Source: Cellulosilyticum lentocellum DSM 5427
GTDB taxonomy: Bacteria; Bacillota; Clostridia; Lachnospirales; Cellulosilyticaceae
DNA length: 64,000 nt
Assembly: GCF_000178835.2 (NCBI RefSeq)
Contig: NC_015275.1
Coordinates: 3,493,001 to 3,557,000 of the forward strand
Direction: 5' to 3'
Shown here: positions 8,458 to 17,794 of the stretch, in pieces
Numbering within the stretch: position 1 is the first letter of the stretch
Layout of the letters: the number at the start of each line of letters is the position of its first letter
Program-made: the position numbers and the translations under genes
Notes under the pieces: model-generated
Databases searched by the model: none
Seen by the model: only the letters and a program-made list of their open reading frames with translations
What the model was told of the DNA's origin: nothing

Positions 8458-9291
8458 CTAAAATTGTATTTCCAACTCATCTCTTAAGTAACCTTTTTCT
8501 AGTAAAAAGGTTACTAATACTAAGACTCCTACATCTAATAGTCCCCTTATAAGCATAACACCTAAAGTCCCTTCTATTACTAGTACTATAAACCCATTAA
8601 ACCATAGCCAGTTTAATCCTATTGCTACTCCCATTAGATGAATGGCTTTATTTTTATACTGCTGAAAAATAGGTAATAATAAAACATAACTAACCCCAAA
8701 GGTTATACCCATGACCACATTCCAAAAAACACAAGGCCACTTACATGCTTCATAAGCACTATCCACTATTCCTATTTCATAACCTACAATACGTTCTAAA
8801 AAGAAGGCTTGTGCAATCACGATCACTGTTACTGTTTTCTTTTCTAGGGGTAGTAAACATTTTTTATTATTTTCTTTCCGCTCCAATAATAAGCTTAGTA
8901 ATACACAAAGTATGAGTACTGGTAAGAAATCTCCTAATCCTATTAAAAATTGGTGCTTTACAAATTCCAGGGTAAAAGAAGTTAGATCTGGAGTAATTTC
9001 CAGCATTCCTACTTGATATAAAAGTCCAAAAGCAAGACCAAAACGCACACCAATCTGCCATTTATTTAAGCTTGCTTCTTTTCCATAACGAAAAATACTC
9101 ATACTACAGTGGCAATAAAGCACAAGAAAATATAAGCAAGCCACTACTGGAAAACCAAATTCCTTTACTAATAGACTATTTAGTTCTGCCAAGTTCAAAT
9201 CTGCTGGTAAAATAGCATGACTTATAATAGCTAGTATAACACTTAACAAAATGATGCCAAAAATAAGTGCTCCCCTTCGTACCTTCTTCAT
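8458..9291 (-). CDS. Multi-pass membrane protein of unknown function
   Basis: 277 residues with about seven to eight hydrophobic segments. The first (residues 9-28) is followed by helices near 48-66, 83-98, 118-140, 157-175, 185-207, 220-240 and 245-265. A basic cytoplasmic loop (ERKENNKKC) sits mid-protein. No catalytic motif recognised; it is not an obvious ABC permease or exporter. A downstream shared terminator and no tight neighbours suggest a single-gene unit. Confidence 0.6.
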   Translation of the reverse strand: MKKVRRGALIFGIILLSVILAIISHAILPADLNLAELNSLLVKEFGFPVVACLYFLVLYCHCSMSIFRYGKEASLNKWQIGVRFGLAFGLLYQVGMLEITPDLTSFTLEFVKHQFLIGLGDFLPVLILCVLLSLLLERKENNKKCLLPLEKKTVTVIVIAQAFFLERIVGYEIGIVDSAYEACKWPCVFWNVVMGITFGVSYVLLLPIFQQYKNKAIHLMGVAIGLNWLWFNGFIVLVIEGTLGVMLIRGLLDVGVLVLVTFLLEKGYLRDELEIQF

Positions 9292-9407
9292 TACCTCATC
9301 CCCTTTTGTAATAAATTGTTGTTGCTTATTCTAACTAAATTGAAATTTGTCCTGCATTTATGATGATAATCCGCCTCTCTCAATTACGCTCAAATAACCA
9401 AATTAAA

Positions 9408-9908
9408 TCACCGACAAATAGCCATACTAAATATTCCCCACTTTTCATCACCATAAGTAAAAATATCTTTGTGATAAGTTTCTGTAATAAATCCAACTTT
9501 TTTGTAGCAGGCCTCTGCCACTGGATTTACATCAAATACGCCTAAAGTCACTCTCTTTACTTTGAGTATTTCAAAAGCATATTTCACCCCTAAACTTACC
9601 ATCTCTACGCCATAGCCTTTTCCTCTAATATTAGGATCCACTATAATAAAGCCAAGATGTACACTATTTTTCTCATAATCTGCCATCCTCATCAAAAAGT
9701 GTCCTACTGGTATTCCCTTATCATCTAAAGCTACAAAAATCCAGCCGAATTCATCCTCTTCATACTTCTCTTTATAATTTTTTAGTTGCTCTACTGACAA
9801 AGGATAGTCGAACTTATCTGCACTCCACATTTTGAAACTTCTTTCATCTTTTAGCCAGTTCACTAAATAAGCTGCATCTCTCATTTTAAATGGTCTTAGT
9901 CTTAACAT
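9408..9908 (-). CDS. GNAT N-acetyltransferase (RimJ/RimL-like)
   Basis: 166 residues starting at MLRLRPFKMRDA, chosen because GAGGGGG lies 8 bases upstream; a longer in-frame reading begins 13 codons earlier without one. The acetyl-CoA binding motif A is visible as IIVDPNIRGKGYGVEMV (about 85-101), with VFDVNPVAEACYKKVGF following. Acetylates an amine on a protein N-terminus or small molecule; substrate unknown. It follows another GNAT gene by 48 bases on the same strand. Confidence 0.88.
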   Translation of the reverse strand: MLRLRPFKMRDAAYLVNWLKDERSFKMWSADKFDYPLSVEQLKNYKEKYEEDEFGWIFVALDDKGIPVGHFLMRMADYEKNSVHLGFIIVDPNIRGKGYGVEMVSLGVKYAFEILKVKRVTLGVFDVNPVAEACYKKVGFITETYHKDIFTYGDEKWGIFSMAICR

Positions 9909-9956
9909 CTTATTATCCCCCTCTTTTATATGTAATCTACTTATCAATCACACTCT

Positions 9957-10415
9957 CTATTCTAGCTTGCATCTTAATAAAGGAATAGCTCTTCCATCTA
10001 TCTCCGAGCTTACCCTTCCTATAACTTTTGCTCCTTGTTTTTCATAGAAAGGTATCACTTGCTCACTTGTTACAAACTCCATTTCTAAAATGCCTTGTGC
10101 CTTACACCAACTTAATAAATCCTTCCACAGAAGTTTACCATTGCCTTTACCGATATGCCCTACTTCTATATAAAAATACTCTAACTCAAGTTTTTCTTTA
10201 TATCGTTTAGCTCCCCAAAAACCTGCAATTTCACCTTCTACCTCTAATACTCGTACTTCATATTGCTTAATCCACTCTACTGTTATATTGTATTTTTCTT
10301 TAAATATATCCATGTAAGATTGATTATATTGCCAATATGCCTCGGATTCATATGCTAATTGAGATAATAGCTTATATTCTCTATCTAATGCGCTTCTACA
10401 AATACTATTATTCAT
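9957..10415 (-). CDS. GNAT N-acetyltransferase
   Basis: 152 residues. Core segments IAGFWGAKRY, LEYFYIEVGHIGKGNGKLLWKDLLSW (motif A, with G-K-G-N-G-K in the pyrophosphate loop) and VIPFYEKQGAKVIG mark a small GNAT enzyme. GAGGTG lies 6 bases ahead of the ATG. Substrate unknown. It is upstream of and probably cotranscribed with the GNAT at 9408-9908; the two are only distantly alike, so this is not a recent duplication. Confidence 0.85.
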   Translation of the reverse strand: MNNSICRSALDREYKLLSQLAYESEAYWQYNQSYMDIFKEKYNITVEWIKQYEVRVLEVEGEIAGFWGAKRYKEKLELEYFYIEVGHIGKGNGKLLWKDLLSWCKAQGILEMEFVTSEQVIPFYEKQGAKVIGRVSSEIDGRAIPLLRCKLE

Positions 10416-10589
10416 ATGACCACCTCTTTTAAATTACTTTATCTCTATGACCATATTTCCAATATATCTTAAGTCTTTTAATTTAAATATCCCAAAACTA
10501 ACATTCACTTAAGCTAATCTTAATATAGCTGACACAATAAGTAAATATTAGGCTGAATATTTGGAACAACAGAGTGGCAACAAATAAAA

Positions 10590-10627
10590 AACTGACTTAA
10601 GAATCATCATAGCTTCTTAAATCAGTT
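10590..10627 (-). terminator. Terminator of the metallo-beta-lactamase lipoprotein gene
   Basis: Fourteen-base arms with one pair that becomes G-U only in the minus-strand transcript, followed on that strand by TTTTTTATTTG. Orientation is therefore minus. The remaining bases between 10416 and 10650 hold nothing else I can support. Confidence 0.85.
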
Positions 10628-10650
10628 CTATACATTATCTTTTTATTCTA

Positions 10651-11892
10651 TTAATGACACCTATCACAAGGGTCATATTTACCACTTTCACTGATCGTTC
10701 CACTTAAGATTGTTTTACTCCTAGCTAACGCGGAACAGCCCTTAGTTGTATGATAACTTTTTCCTTTTGGTGTCCAATAAACTACCTCTGTACTCTCCAT
10801 GCTTGGATTGGTAGTAGTTTCCGTAGTAGCATTTGAATTGTCAGGTTTTGATGTCGTATCACTTGAGGTGTCACTTTGAGGTAGGTTGGCTTTAGTATCA
10901 CTTCCTGATGTGTAGCTTCCTATTTTACAATCGGTTACTAAGCCTTTTCCTGTTGATTTGAAAATAATGGTACCACATTCATCGCTTCTATGTACCTCTG
11001 TACCTTGTAGCTTTATCATGGTTTCTGTGTGTGGATGACCATATTTATTCCCTGCACTACATAAGATGACGCTGTAAGTTGGATTAACCTTTTGTAAGAA
11101 TTCCTCAGTTGTACTACTGCTTGAACCATGATGCCCTACTTTTAATAAATCTACTTTTGAAAGCTTTGGTAAAAGCGCTTCTTCTACTTCTTTTTCTGCA
11201 TCTCCCATAAGTAAAATCTTATCTTCACCATTGACATATTCAATGACTAAAGATTGATTGTTTGTATCATTTGCACCATAGGTATTCATAATAGTGAAGT
11301 AAGTATTACCTAATGAAAACTTACTATCTTCTAGAGGCACACTTGGACTTAATCCTTTATTCATGGCTGCCTTAATAAAGTCTGTATAAGTCTTAGTCTC
11401 AGCGTCACCATTAGCTACTAGTAATTGTTTCACTTTACAAGATTCAATGACAGCATCTAGACCACCAATATGATCTGCATGAGGATGGGTGGCTATAACA
11501 TACTCTAGCTCACTAACTCCTTGCTCTTTAAGATAGTTAACAACACGCTGCTCATCATCATTATCTCCTCCATCAATAAGCATCGCCTGATTTTCTGCCA
11601 TAATTAAAATAGCATCTGAATTCCCTGTATCTATAAAATGAATCTCAGCTTCGGTTACTTTTTCCTGCGGCATCTGCTCCTGAGGCACCTCAGTTGCTAC
11701 AGGACCAGCCTGCATTTCTTCTTGTGGAGTAGGGGTTGGAGTAGGGGTTTGTTCCACCTCTCCTGCCACTTTTACTGATGGATTTTGTGACGGATTAGTA
11801 TTACAACCTGTCATTCCTATAAGAGATAAGCTTAATAAGAGATAAAAAACATTACGCTTAATAAAGTTATGATATAATTTTACCTTCTTCAT
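10651..11892 (-). CDS. Secreted ComEC/Rec2-type metallo-beta-lactamase-fold lipoprotein
   Basis: 413 residues. A signal peptide ends in the lipobox LIGMTGC (Cys about 30), then a Pro/Thr linker (TPTPTPTP). The metallo-hydrolase domain has IHFIDTGNSDAILI, the zinc signature THPHADHIGG, LLMGDAEKEVEE and KVGHHGSSSST, as in the beta-lactamase domain of ComEC. A Ser/Thr/Asp linker leads to a C-terminal module (TPKGKSYHTTKGCSALARS ... YDPCDRCH) with Cys/His residues, a metal-binding tail seen in related secreted nucleases. Likely role: extracellular nuclease or phosphodiesterase anchored to the membrane; not proven. Confidence 0.87.
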   Translation of the reverse strand: MKKVKLYHNFIKRNVFYLLLSLSLIGMTGCNTNPSQNPSVKVAGEVEQTPTPTPTPQEEMQAGPVATEVPQEQMPQEKVTEAEIHFIDTGNSDAILIMAENQAMLIDGGDNDDEQRVVNYLKEQGVSELEYVIATHPHADHIGGLDAVIESCKVKQLLVANGDAETKTYTDFIKAAMNKGLSPSVPLEDSKFSLGNTYFTIMNTYGANDTNNQSLVIEYVNGEDKILLMGDAEKEVEEALLPKLSKVDLLKVGHHGSSSSTTEEFLQKVNPTYSVILCSAGNKYGHPHTETMIKLQGTEVHRSDECGTIIFKSTGKGLVTDCKIGSYTSGSDTKANLPQSDTSSDTTSKPDNSNATTETTTNPSMESTEVVYWTPKGKSYHTTKGCSALARSKTILSGTISESGKYDPCDRCH

Positions 11893-12073
11893 ATTTCCTC
11901 CTCATTCTACATATTCACCCATTTTACATCATTTTACTCGTTTTATCAATTTGCTCCTTTTTAACTTTTCTTGGGTGTAAAGAGGTTCATTCACTTGAGT
12001 CCCTTGTAGGTCAATCAATGGAACTACTTCACTACTTAATCAGAATTAGACATGGAAATATTTTGCTCACTAA

Positions 12074-12103
12074 AAAAGTGGCTTTCCTTTAAAAGCCACT
12101 TTT
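12074..12103 (-). terminator. Terminator of nudC
   Basis: Arms AAAAGTGGCTTT / AAAGCCACTTTT with a short loop; on the minus strand TTTTTTAG follows. Lies 47 bases past the nudC stop. Confidence 0.85.
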
Positions 12104-12149
12104 CTTTGGTATATTGTTTTCTATTAAAATAAGAATCTGTAGTTCTTGA

Positions 12150-12974
12150 CTATTTCATGTGATTCTTAAAGTGTAAAATCATTTCTGAAGTAAGAGTGAT
12201 ACCATCACCTTCTGGCGAAATAGCTTCCCTTTCCATCCAAACGCCCTCTGATAATTCCTCTTCGTCTAGCTTAATTTCGTTACTACCATCTACTTCTGCA
12301 AAATAGCCTAAAAGCAAATCACCTGCGAAACCCCATGGTTGACTTTTGTAGTAGCGAATGTTCTTTACTTTAAGTCCCACTTCCTCCATGACTTCTCGTT
12401 CTATGGTTTTTTCTGCTGATTCACCAATCTCGCAAAAACCAGCTACTAGAGCATATTTTTGATAATCTCGTCCTGCATATTTAGTCATAAGCAGTTTATT
12501 GCCATCAGTTACACCTACAATAACTGCTGGCGAAATTCTAGGATAAACCACATTGCCACAGGCATTACAGCATAGGGCTCTTTCCATTCCACTATGTACC
12601 ATAGGTTTACCACAGCAACCACAAAATTGATTCGTTCTATACCAATTAAATAAATGATATGCTGTGACAGCTGCAAAGGCTACATGTTGTGGCTTAAGCG
12701 TTCGTAATAAGTTAATGTTTTCAAAGTTATAGCCCTCTATGATTTGTTGCCCTTTTATATCTGCTAAATAATACTGCGCATCATCTATGGTAAATAAATA
12801 AATGAATTTAACTTCCTTATGTGCTAAATCCTCATATTTGGGGAAAGTTATTTCTCCTTCATGCTTTTTTACAAGTACATCTCTTCCTGCAAATATAAAA
12901 GTTATATCTCCTTGAACTGGTGCATTATAACTATATTCATTTTGAAAGTGATGTGAGCTTAAATCTTGTATCAT
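12150..12974 (-). CDS. nudC: NAD(+) diphosphatase / NAD-capped RNA decapping enzyme NudC
   Basis: 274 residues. The zinc ribbon FCGCCGKPMVHS...CCNACG (near 112-135) is followed by the Nudix box GFCEIGESAEKTIEREVMEEVGL (starting near 175) and SQPWGF, the local variant of the SQPWPFP signature that separates NudC from other Nudix enzymes. It hydrolyses NAD(H) to NMN(H) and AMP and, in E. coli and Bacillus, removes NAD caps from RNA. Cytoplasmic. Length agrees with the family. Its own terminator follows, so it is probably monocistronic. Confidence 0.93.
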   Translation of the reverse strand: MIQDLSSHHFQNEYSYNAPVQGDITFIFAGRDVLVKKHEGEITFPKYEDLAHKEVKFIYLFTIDDAQYYLADIKGQQIIEGYNFENINLLRTLKPQHVAFAAVTAYHLFNWYRTNQFCGCCGKPMVHSGMERALCCNACGNVVYPRISPAVIVGVTDGNKLLMTKYAGRDYQKYALVAGFCEIGESAEKTIEREVMEEVGLKVKNIRYYKSQPWGFAGDLLLGYFAEVDGSNEIKLDEEELSEGVWMEREAISPEGDGITLTSEMILHFKNHMK

Positions 12975-13059
12975 CTCATCGCCCCATTTCTTTGTTAGTC
13001 TTTTAGTTTATTATTGCTTTTGTCCCCCAGTTGTTTATTAGCTACTTTCTTTTACCTAC

Positions 13060-13920
13060 TTATAATAATAAAGCTAAAGTTCCTATTACAATAAAGAAAA
13101 GTCCCAATGCTGATTTTTTATGAAGCTTTTCACGAAATACAACATAAGAAAAGCCAATGGTTACTAAAATACTCAGTTTATCAATAGGTACTACAACACT
13201 GGCTGGACCCGTTTGGAGCGCTCTATAATAGCAAAGCCACGAAGCTCCTGTTGTAAAACCTGATAAAATAATAAATAGCCAACTTTGCTTATCAATTTTT
13301 CTAATGGTATGTTGCTTTCCTGTAATAAATACCACAAGCCATGCCATCACTAAAACGACAATGGTACGTATAGCTGTTCCTAGTGTAGAATCTATACCTT
13401 CAATACCTACTTTACCCAAGATAGAGGTCAAACTGGCAAAAATAGCCGAACTAATGGCAAAGGCAAGCCAAGATTTCCCTTTTGACTCCTTTGTAACCCC
13501 TTCCTGCTTTTGAATCATCAAATACGTCCCACCACCAATTAAAAACATGGCTACTAACTTGATGAATGTTATTGGCTCTCCTAATAAAATGAAAGCTAAT
13601 AACATGGTTAATATGGTACTAGACTTATCAATAGGCGTTACTTTATTAACATCTCCTACCTGTAAGGCCTTAAAATAACAAAGCCATGAGGCTCCTGTTG
13701 CCACTCCTGATAATACTAAAAAAATCAAGGTTTTACTTTCAATGGCACTTAATTCTCCTTGCTTTCCTGCTATAAAAACCATCATCCAAGAAAAGAATAA
13801 AACAACTATTGTTCTAAGGGCTGTAGCTACATTAGAATCTGTATGCTTAATGCCGCACTTAGCTAAAATAGCTGTAAGCCCTGCAAACAAGGCTGAACCA
13901 AATGCAAAAATCATCCACAT
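13060..13920 (-). CDS. EamA (DMT) family transporter
   Basis: 286 residues with ten predicted helices built from two tandem EamA repeats. The repeats are unusually alike: TALRTIVVL...GVATGASWLCYFKALQVG in the first half and TAIRTIVVL...GFTTGASWLCYYRALQTG in the second, each followed by PIDKSS / PIDKLS. Family members export amino acids or metabolites; the substrate here cannot be told. The inner duplication is the normal origin of the family, but its conservation is high. Confidence 0.9.
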   Translation of the reverse strand: MWMIFAFGSALFAGLTAILAKCGIKHTDSNVATALRTIVVLFFSWMMVFIAGKQGELSAIESKTLIFLVLSGVATGASWLCYFKALQVGDVNKVTPIDKSSTILTMLLAFILLGEPITFIKLVAMFLIGGGTYLMIQKQEGVTKESKGKSWLAFAISSAIFASLTSILGKVGIEGIDSTLGTAIRTIVVLVMAWLVVFITGKQHTIRKIDKQSWLFIILSGFTTGASWLCYYRALQTGPASVVVPIDKLSILVTIGFSYVVFREKLHKKSALGLFFIVIGTLALLL

Positions 13921-14028
13921 TTGCTCTTCCTCCCTTCAAATCATACTTCTAACTTACGTTATTAGTATACAACTTTAGTCAATAGCTGCTTGTATCCAAA
14001 TGAGATACTCTATTACCTTTTCAACAAA

Positions 14029-14072
14029 AAATACCACCCAAGTCATCCATGCTTATAACTTGAGTGGTATTT
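14029..14072 (-). terminator. Terminator of the GH94 gene
   Basis: Fifteen-base arms (AAATACCACCCAAGT / ACTTGAGTGGTATTT, one wobble) 8 bases past the stop, with TTTTTTG following on the minus strand. Confidence 0.88.
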
Positions 14073-14079
14073 CATTCTA

Positions 14080-16473
14080 TTACATCTCTAAAATAATTTC
14101 ATTTTCATCTTTCAGCGCTGCTGCAAAAATATAATTGCTATCTAATTTATCTCCATTTAAGTAACAAGCTTTATAGCCACCTTCAGCTCCACTTGGATTA
14201 TTAACTGTAATGTGTAACTTCTTACCACGGAATACTTTATCCATAGTGAATGTCTTCCAATCGCTTGGAATAGCTGGTTCTAATTTAATACCGTCAAGGT
14301 CAGGACGAAGGCCAAGAATACCTTCTACACAGCCTACCATCACAGTAGAAGCTGTACCTGTTAACCAGTGTACATGTGAACGTCCTTCAAATGGACTTTC
14401 AACACTTTCTGTGAATTGACCATGTACGTATGGTTCTAATATACGTACATCTGCATTGTCATTTTGAGCAGCTGGTGAGCTTTCCATAAAGTACTCAAAA
14501 GCACGATTGCCATGCCCCATTAAAGCTTCAGCTAGGATAATCCATCCTTGAGGTTGTGAGAAAATACCACCATTTTCTTTAGTTGAACCATTGAAAAGTA
14601 AGGCAAGGGCACCGTCAAAGGCATGATCTTTATAAGATGGTGCCATAACACGTGCACCATACTTAGTATTAAGTTCCCTATAAACTGATTCTAAAGCTTT
14701 CTCTGCTTGTTCTTTTGTTGCTAGACCACTGATAACTGACCAAGATTGAGGATTTAGCCACATGCTTGCTTCTGGATCTTTCTTAGAGCCAATCACTTCT
14801 CCATCTTCTTTAAATCCACGGATAAAGCGGTCATCCTCCCAACAATTTTCTTGGATTGTATCACCTAAAACTTTTTGAACTTCATCTAAGTAAGCAATAT
14901 AGTCTGTGTCATTTAAGTCTGATGCAAAGTCACGAAGTACACTCATGGCATAGTAAAGTTGAAGAGCTACGAAAGAAGATTCTCCTTTCTTACCCAGTCT
15001 TAAGCAGTCATTCCAATCGGCATGTAAACCAGCTGGCATATGATGTGCTCCAAGACGTTCCATTGAAAAGTTAATCGCTCTCTTTAAGTGATCATAAACT
15101 GTTCCTTCGTCTTTATTAGCATAAGGAATCACTTCATTAATAAAATCTTTATCTCCTGATTCACCAATGTATTTTAAAATGGTTGGGAATAACCAAAGTG
15201 CATCATCAGCGCGGTATGCAGGATGACCTGTTGCTTGAGCATAAGAAGGGTCATCTGGTGTATCTTCATGTCCTGCATTATGATCAAATTTAACTAGTGG
15301 TAAACCTCCACCATTATCTACTTGAGCTGAAAGCATAAAGATAATTTTTTCTTTAGCCATTTCTGGATCAAGATGAATGATTCCTTGAATATCTTGAACG
15401 GTATCACGGTAACCATAACCATTTCTTAGGCCACAGTAGATAAAAGATGCTGCTCTTGACCAGATAAAGGTAATAAAGCATTGATAAGCATTCCATGTAT
15501 TAATCATATTATTAAATTCACTGCTTGGTGTTTGCACATAAAGGTTGCTAAGTTTACCATGCCAGTAAGCTTTAAGTTCTTCAAGCTCTTGGTCTACTTT
15601 ACTTAAATTTTCATAACTTGATAAAATAGCTGCTGATTCTTCATCATTATACTGACCAAGTACAAAGGCCATTTCTTTGGTTTCTCCTGGTGCTAAAGTA
15701 ATCTTCGTTTGAAGTGCACCACAACCATTGCTATTGTAGTTAAGAACATTATCACAAGCTCCTTTTTCTACTGCAATAGGATTTCCATAGCTGCGGTAAC
15801 GTCCTAAAAAGCTGGCTTTATCACCATTGTAAGAAGCTACTTCTGAGCCAACTAAACCTAAGAAACGTTCTTTACGATTGCTACCATTGCAGCCTTTGTG
15901 ACAGTTTTCATTAATCGTTTGAAGAATTTTATTGCCCTTAAAGTATGTACGTGTAATGAATAATGTATATTGTAGGTTAACCTGGTCATTTTCATAGTTG
16001 TTTTCGTTAGTGAATTCTGCATAACCAAATACTGAAAGATTTCTAGGCCTGTCGCTAGTATTGGTTACTTTTAAGCGCCATACTTCATAAGTCTTGTTAA
16101 GTGGCACATAGTATAAGGCTTCTGAATGAATCCCTGAGTAATCCGCTTTAATATTAGTATAAGCTGTTCCATGGTGACATTCACTTTTATAGGTCTCAAG
16201 ACTCTTACCTACAGGTTGCCAAGAAGCTGACCAATAATCACTTGTTTCATCATCTCTTAAATAAATATAACGGCCTGGTTTATCTTCTTGGTTAAACACA
16301 TAACGTAAAATACGACCATTAGCCCCGCTTTTTACAAAGCTATAGCCCCCTGCATTGTGAGAAATAATAGCACCATATTCAGGAGAACCTAAATAGTTAG
16401 CCCATGGTGCTGGTGTATTAGGATTAGTAATAACATATTCTCTGTTTTTTTCATCAAAAAAACCGTAATTCAT
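14080..16473 (-). CDS. GH94 disaccharide phosphorylase (cellobiose / chitobiose type)
   Basis: 797 residues, the usual size for GH94 disaccharide phosphorylases. The N-terminal supersandwich domain begins MNYGFFDEKNREYVI and continues TPAPWANYLGSPEYG and AGGYSF, very close to cellobiose and N,N'-diacetylchitobiose phosphorylases. The catalytic (alpha/alpha)6 barrel has GYGYRDTVQD and the general-acid Asp in HADWNDCLRLG (near residue 480), and ends with WLTGTAS and ILGLRPDLDGI. It splits a beta-linked disaccharide with phosphate to give a sugar-1-phosphate plus a sugar, in the cytoplasm. ISHNAGGYSF resembles the chitobiose branch, so the exact substrate (cellobiose, chitobiose or an aldonate derivative) stays open. 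Single-gene unit; no transporter adjacent. Confidence 0.9.
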   Translation of the reverse strand: MNYGFFDEKNREYVITNPNTPAPWANYLGSPEYGAIISHNAGGYSFVKSGANGRILRYVFNQEDKPGRYIYLRDDETSDYWSASWQPVGKSLETYKSECHHGTAYTNIKADYSGIHSEALYYVPLNKTYEVWRLKVTNTSDRPRNLSVFGYAEFTNENNYENDQVNLQYTLFITRTYFKGNKILQTINENCHKGCNGSNRKERFLGLVGSEVASYNGDKASFLGRYRSYGNPIAVEKGACDNVLNYNSNGCGALQTKITLAPGETKEMAFVLGQYNDEESAAILSSYENLSKVDQELEELKAYWHGKLSNLYVQTPSSEFNNMINTWNAYQCFITFIWSRAASFIYCGLRNGYGYRDTVQDIQGIIHLDPEMAKEKIIFMLSAQVDNGGGLPLVKFDHNAGHEDTPDDPSYAQATGHPAYRADDALWLFPTILKYIGESGDKDFINEVIPYANKDEGTVYDHLKRAINFSMERLGAHHMPAGLHADWNDCLRLGKKGESSFVALQLYYAMSVLRDFASDLNDTDYIAYLDEVQKVLGDTIQENCWEDDRFIRGFKEDGEVIGSKKDPEASMWLNPQSWSVISGLATKEQAEKALESVYRELNTKYGARVMAPSYKDHAFDGALALLFNGSTKENGGIFSQPQGWIILAEALMGHGNRAFEYFMESSPAAQNDNADVRILEPYVHGQFTESVESPFEGRSHVHWLTGTASTVMVGCVEGILGLRPDLDGIKLEPAIPSDWKTFTMDKVFRGKKLHITVNNPSGAEGGYKACYLNGDKLDSNYIFAAALKDENEIILEM

Positions 16474-16654
16474 AATGAACCTCCATCAATAATAAATTTT
16501 TAATTTTTCTAGTTAAAATACTATCTGATTACCTTAATTTTTAAGTAAAATAAACTACTTGATTTGTTTTATTTTATTATCACTTTTCTTTCCTATCAAG
16601 GGTAAACTAACAAATAATCCAACTGTATCTTTTTCTACAAGTATTTTTTTGTTT

Positions 16655-16747
16655 TCTGAAACTATTGGGCTTCGTGTAGATGCGGATGAAGAGTTTAAAG
16701 GCCTTGATGCCATGGAACATGGTATATCAGCTTATACCATCCACTAG
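16655..16747 (+). pseudogene. 3' remnant of an ammonium transporter (amt) gene
   Basis: Only the last 30 codons survive: the frame reads ETIGLRVDADEEFKGLD then AMEHGISAY and a TAG. This matches the cytoplasmic C-terminal tail of Amt transporters (GLRV..E.E..GLD..EHG..AY). The sequence before 16655 has no Amt-like helices, so the rest has been deleted. The 400-base gap 16474-16874 holds otherwise only AT-rich DNA and the hairpin at 16781. Confidence 0.75.
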
Positions 16748-16780
16748 GACATTTCATATCCTTCTAAATAAATGATATTA

Positions 16781-16835
16781 AAATAATAAGCCACAGTTTC
16801 TCTTTACATGAAAGAAATACTGTGGCTTATTATTT
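16781..16835. terminator. Strong hairpin terminator
   Basis: Perfect 17-base arms (AAATAATAAGCCACAGT / ACTGTGGCTTATTATTT) between the amt remnant on the plus strand and lgt on the minus strand. It can terminate both; probably the former amt terminator, now also serving lgt. Confidence 0.85.
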
Positions 16836-16874
16836 CTATTTTATCTAAATAAAATCCATCTACTTATCTTACTT

Positions 16875-17642
16875 TTAAGCATCTAGCGTTGTATTCATTT
16901 TATTATTTCGATGATTGATTAAAAATAAAATCAGCGCTCCTATCACAAAGAAGATAGAAATAAATTGAGAAGTAGAAAGCATCCCCACAATGCCTCTTTC
17001 ATCATTTCTTAAAAATTCTATAGCAAATCTACCAATCCCATAGAGTAGTAAGTAAAGTGCACCTGTATCTCCTTTACACCTTGACTTACTTGAAAACCAA
17101 ATCAAAATGCCTGCAATAAGGAAGTCCCCAGCTGAAGAAAATAATTGGGTTGGTAATAACTTTATACCTGCTGGTGCTAAACTGCCCTCTGGGAATATCA
17201 CACCTAGCATTGATTGAGTTTCCATGCCATAGCAACAGCCTGCTAAGAAGCATCCTATTCTTCCAAAACCTTGTGCAATCGCTACAGATGGCATCATCAA
17301 ATCAAAATAGCTCATAAAACTGATTTTTTTTATACGGCAATAAATAATGGCTGATAACGCCCCTGCAATAATACCACCATAAACAACAAAGCCTTCTGAA
17401 CCAATAACATCCATTGGACTTTTAAGAAAATCATCAAATTCAACTATGACATATAATAATTTGGCTCCTAAAAAACCACATACAATGGCTAGCATAGCAA
17501 TGCTACTGACTACCTCTGGATCTAAACCCTTCTTTTTCGCCCTGTATGTACCTACTAATAATGCAACCATAAAACCTATTGCTATCATGAGCCCATAGCC
17601 ATGAATAGTAATGCTACCTATTGATAAAATATCATTATGCAT
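16875..17642 (-). CDS. lgt: Prolipoprotein diacylglyceryl transferase
   Basis: 255 residues, seven membrane helices. It carries the family motifs HGYGLMIAIG (near 15-24), GFVVYGGIIAG (near 85), and the signature GRIGCFLAGCCYG (near 130), whose Arg binds phosphatidylglycerol. It moves diacylglycerol to the lipobox Cys of prolipoproteins such as those encoded at 10651, 25658, 30594 and 32718. Length and motif order are normal. Flanked by a methyltransferase gene 150 bases away; no operon evident. Confidence 0.96.
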   Translation of the reverse strand: MHNDILSIGSITIHGYGLMIAIGFMVALLVGTYRAKKKGLDPEVVSSIAMLAIVCGFLGAKLLYVIVEFDDFLKSPMDVIGSEGFVVYGGIIAGALSAIIYCRIKKISFMSYFDLMMPSVAIAQGFGRIGCFLAGCCYGMETQSMLGVIFPEGSLAPAGIKLLPTQLFSSAGDFLIAGILIWFSSKSRCKGDTGALYLLLYGIGRFAIEFLRNDERGIVGMLSTSQFISIFFVIGALILFLINHRNNKMNTTLDA

Positions 17643-17794
17643 CTTTTCTGTTTCCTCCTGATCCTAAACTAGTTTATTTACACTTTCATCCATATTTGCC
17701 CTATTGTAATAATATGAATTCATTATAACAGAAAAGTATTTTCTTTGCACCTTAGGTTCCTTACTTAAAAACTTTGTTCTTTATTAATAGATTT

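Noticed and set aside
9338-9425. AATTGAAATTTGTC and ACCGACAAATAGCC look like degenerate ends of the repeat element.
   Set aside because: Only partial matches, no hairpin between them, and the right-hand match is coding sequence for the last residues of a GNAT protein; probably chance.
16559-16654. Plus-strand open frame upstream of the amt remnant.
   Set aside because: No Amt-like content and no ribosome site; the low-complexity hydrophobic reading comes from AT-rich intergenic DNA.
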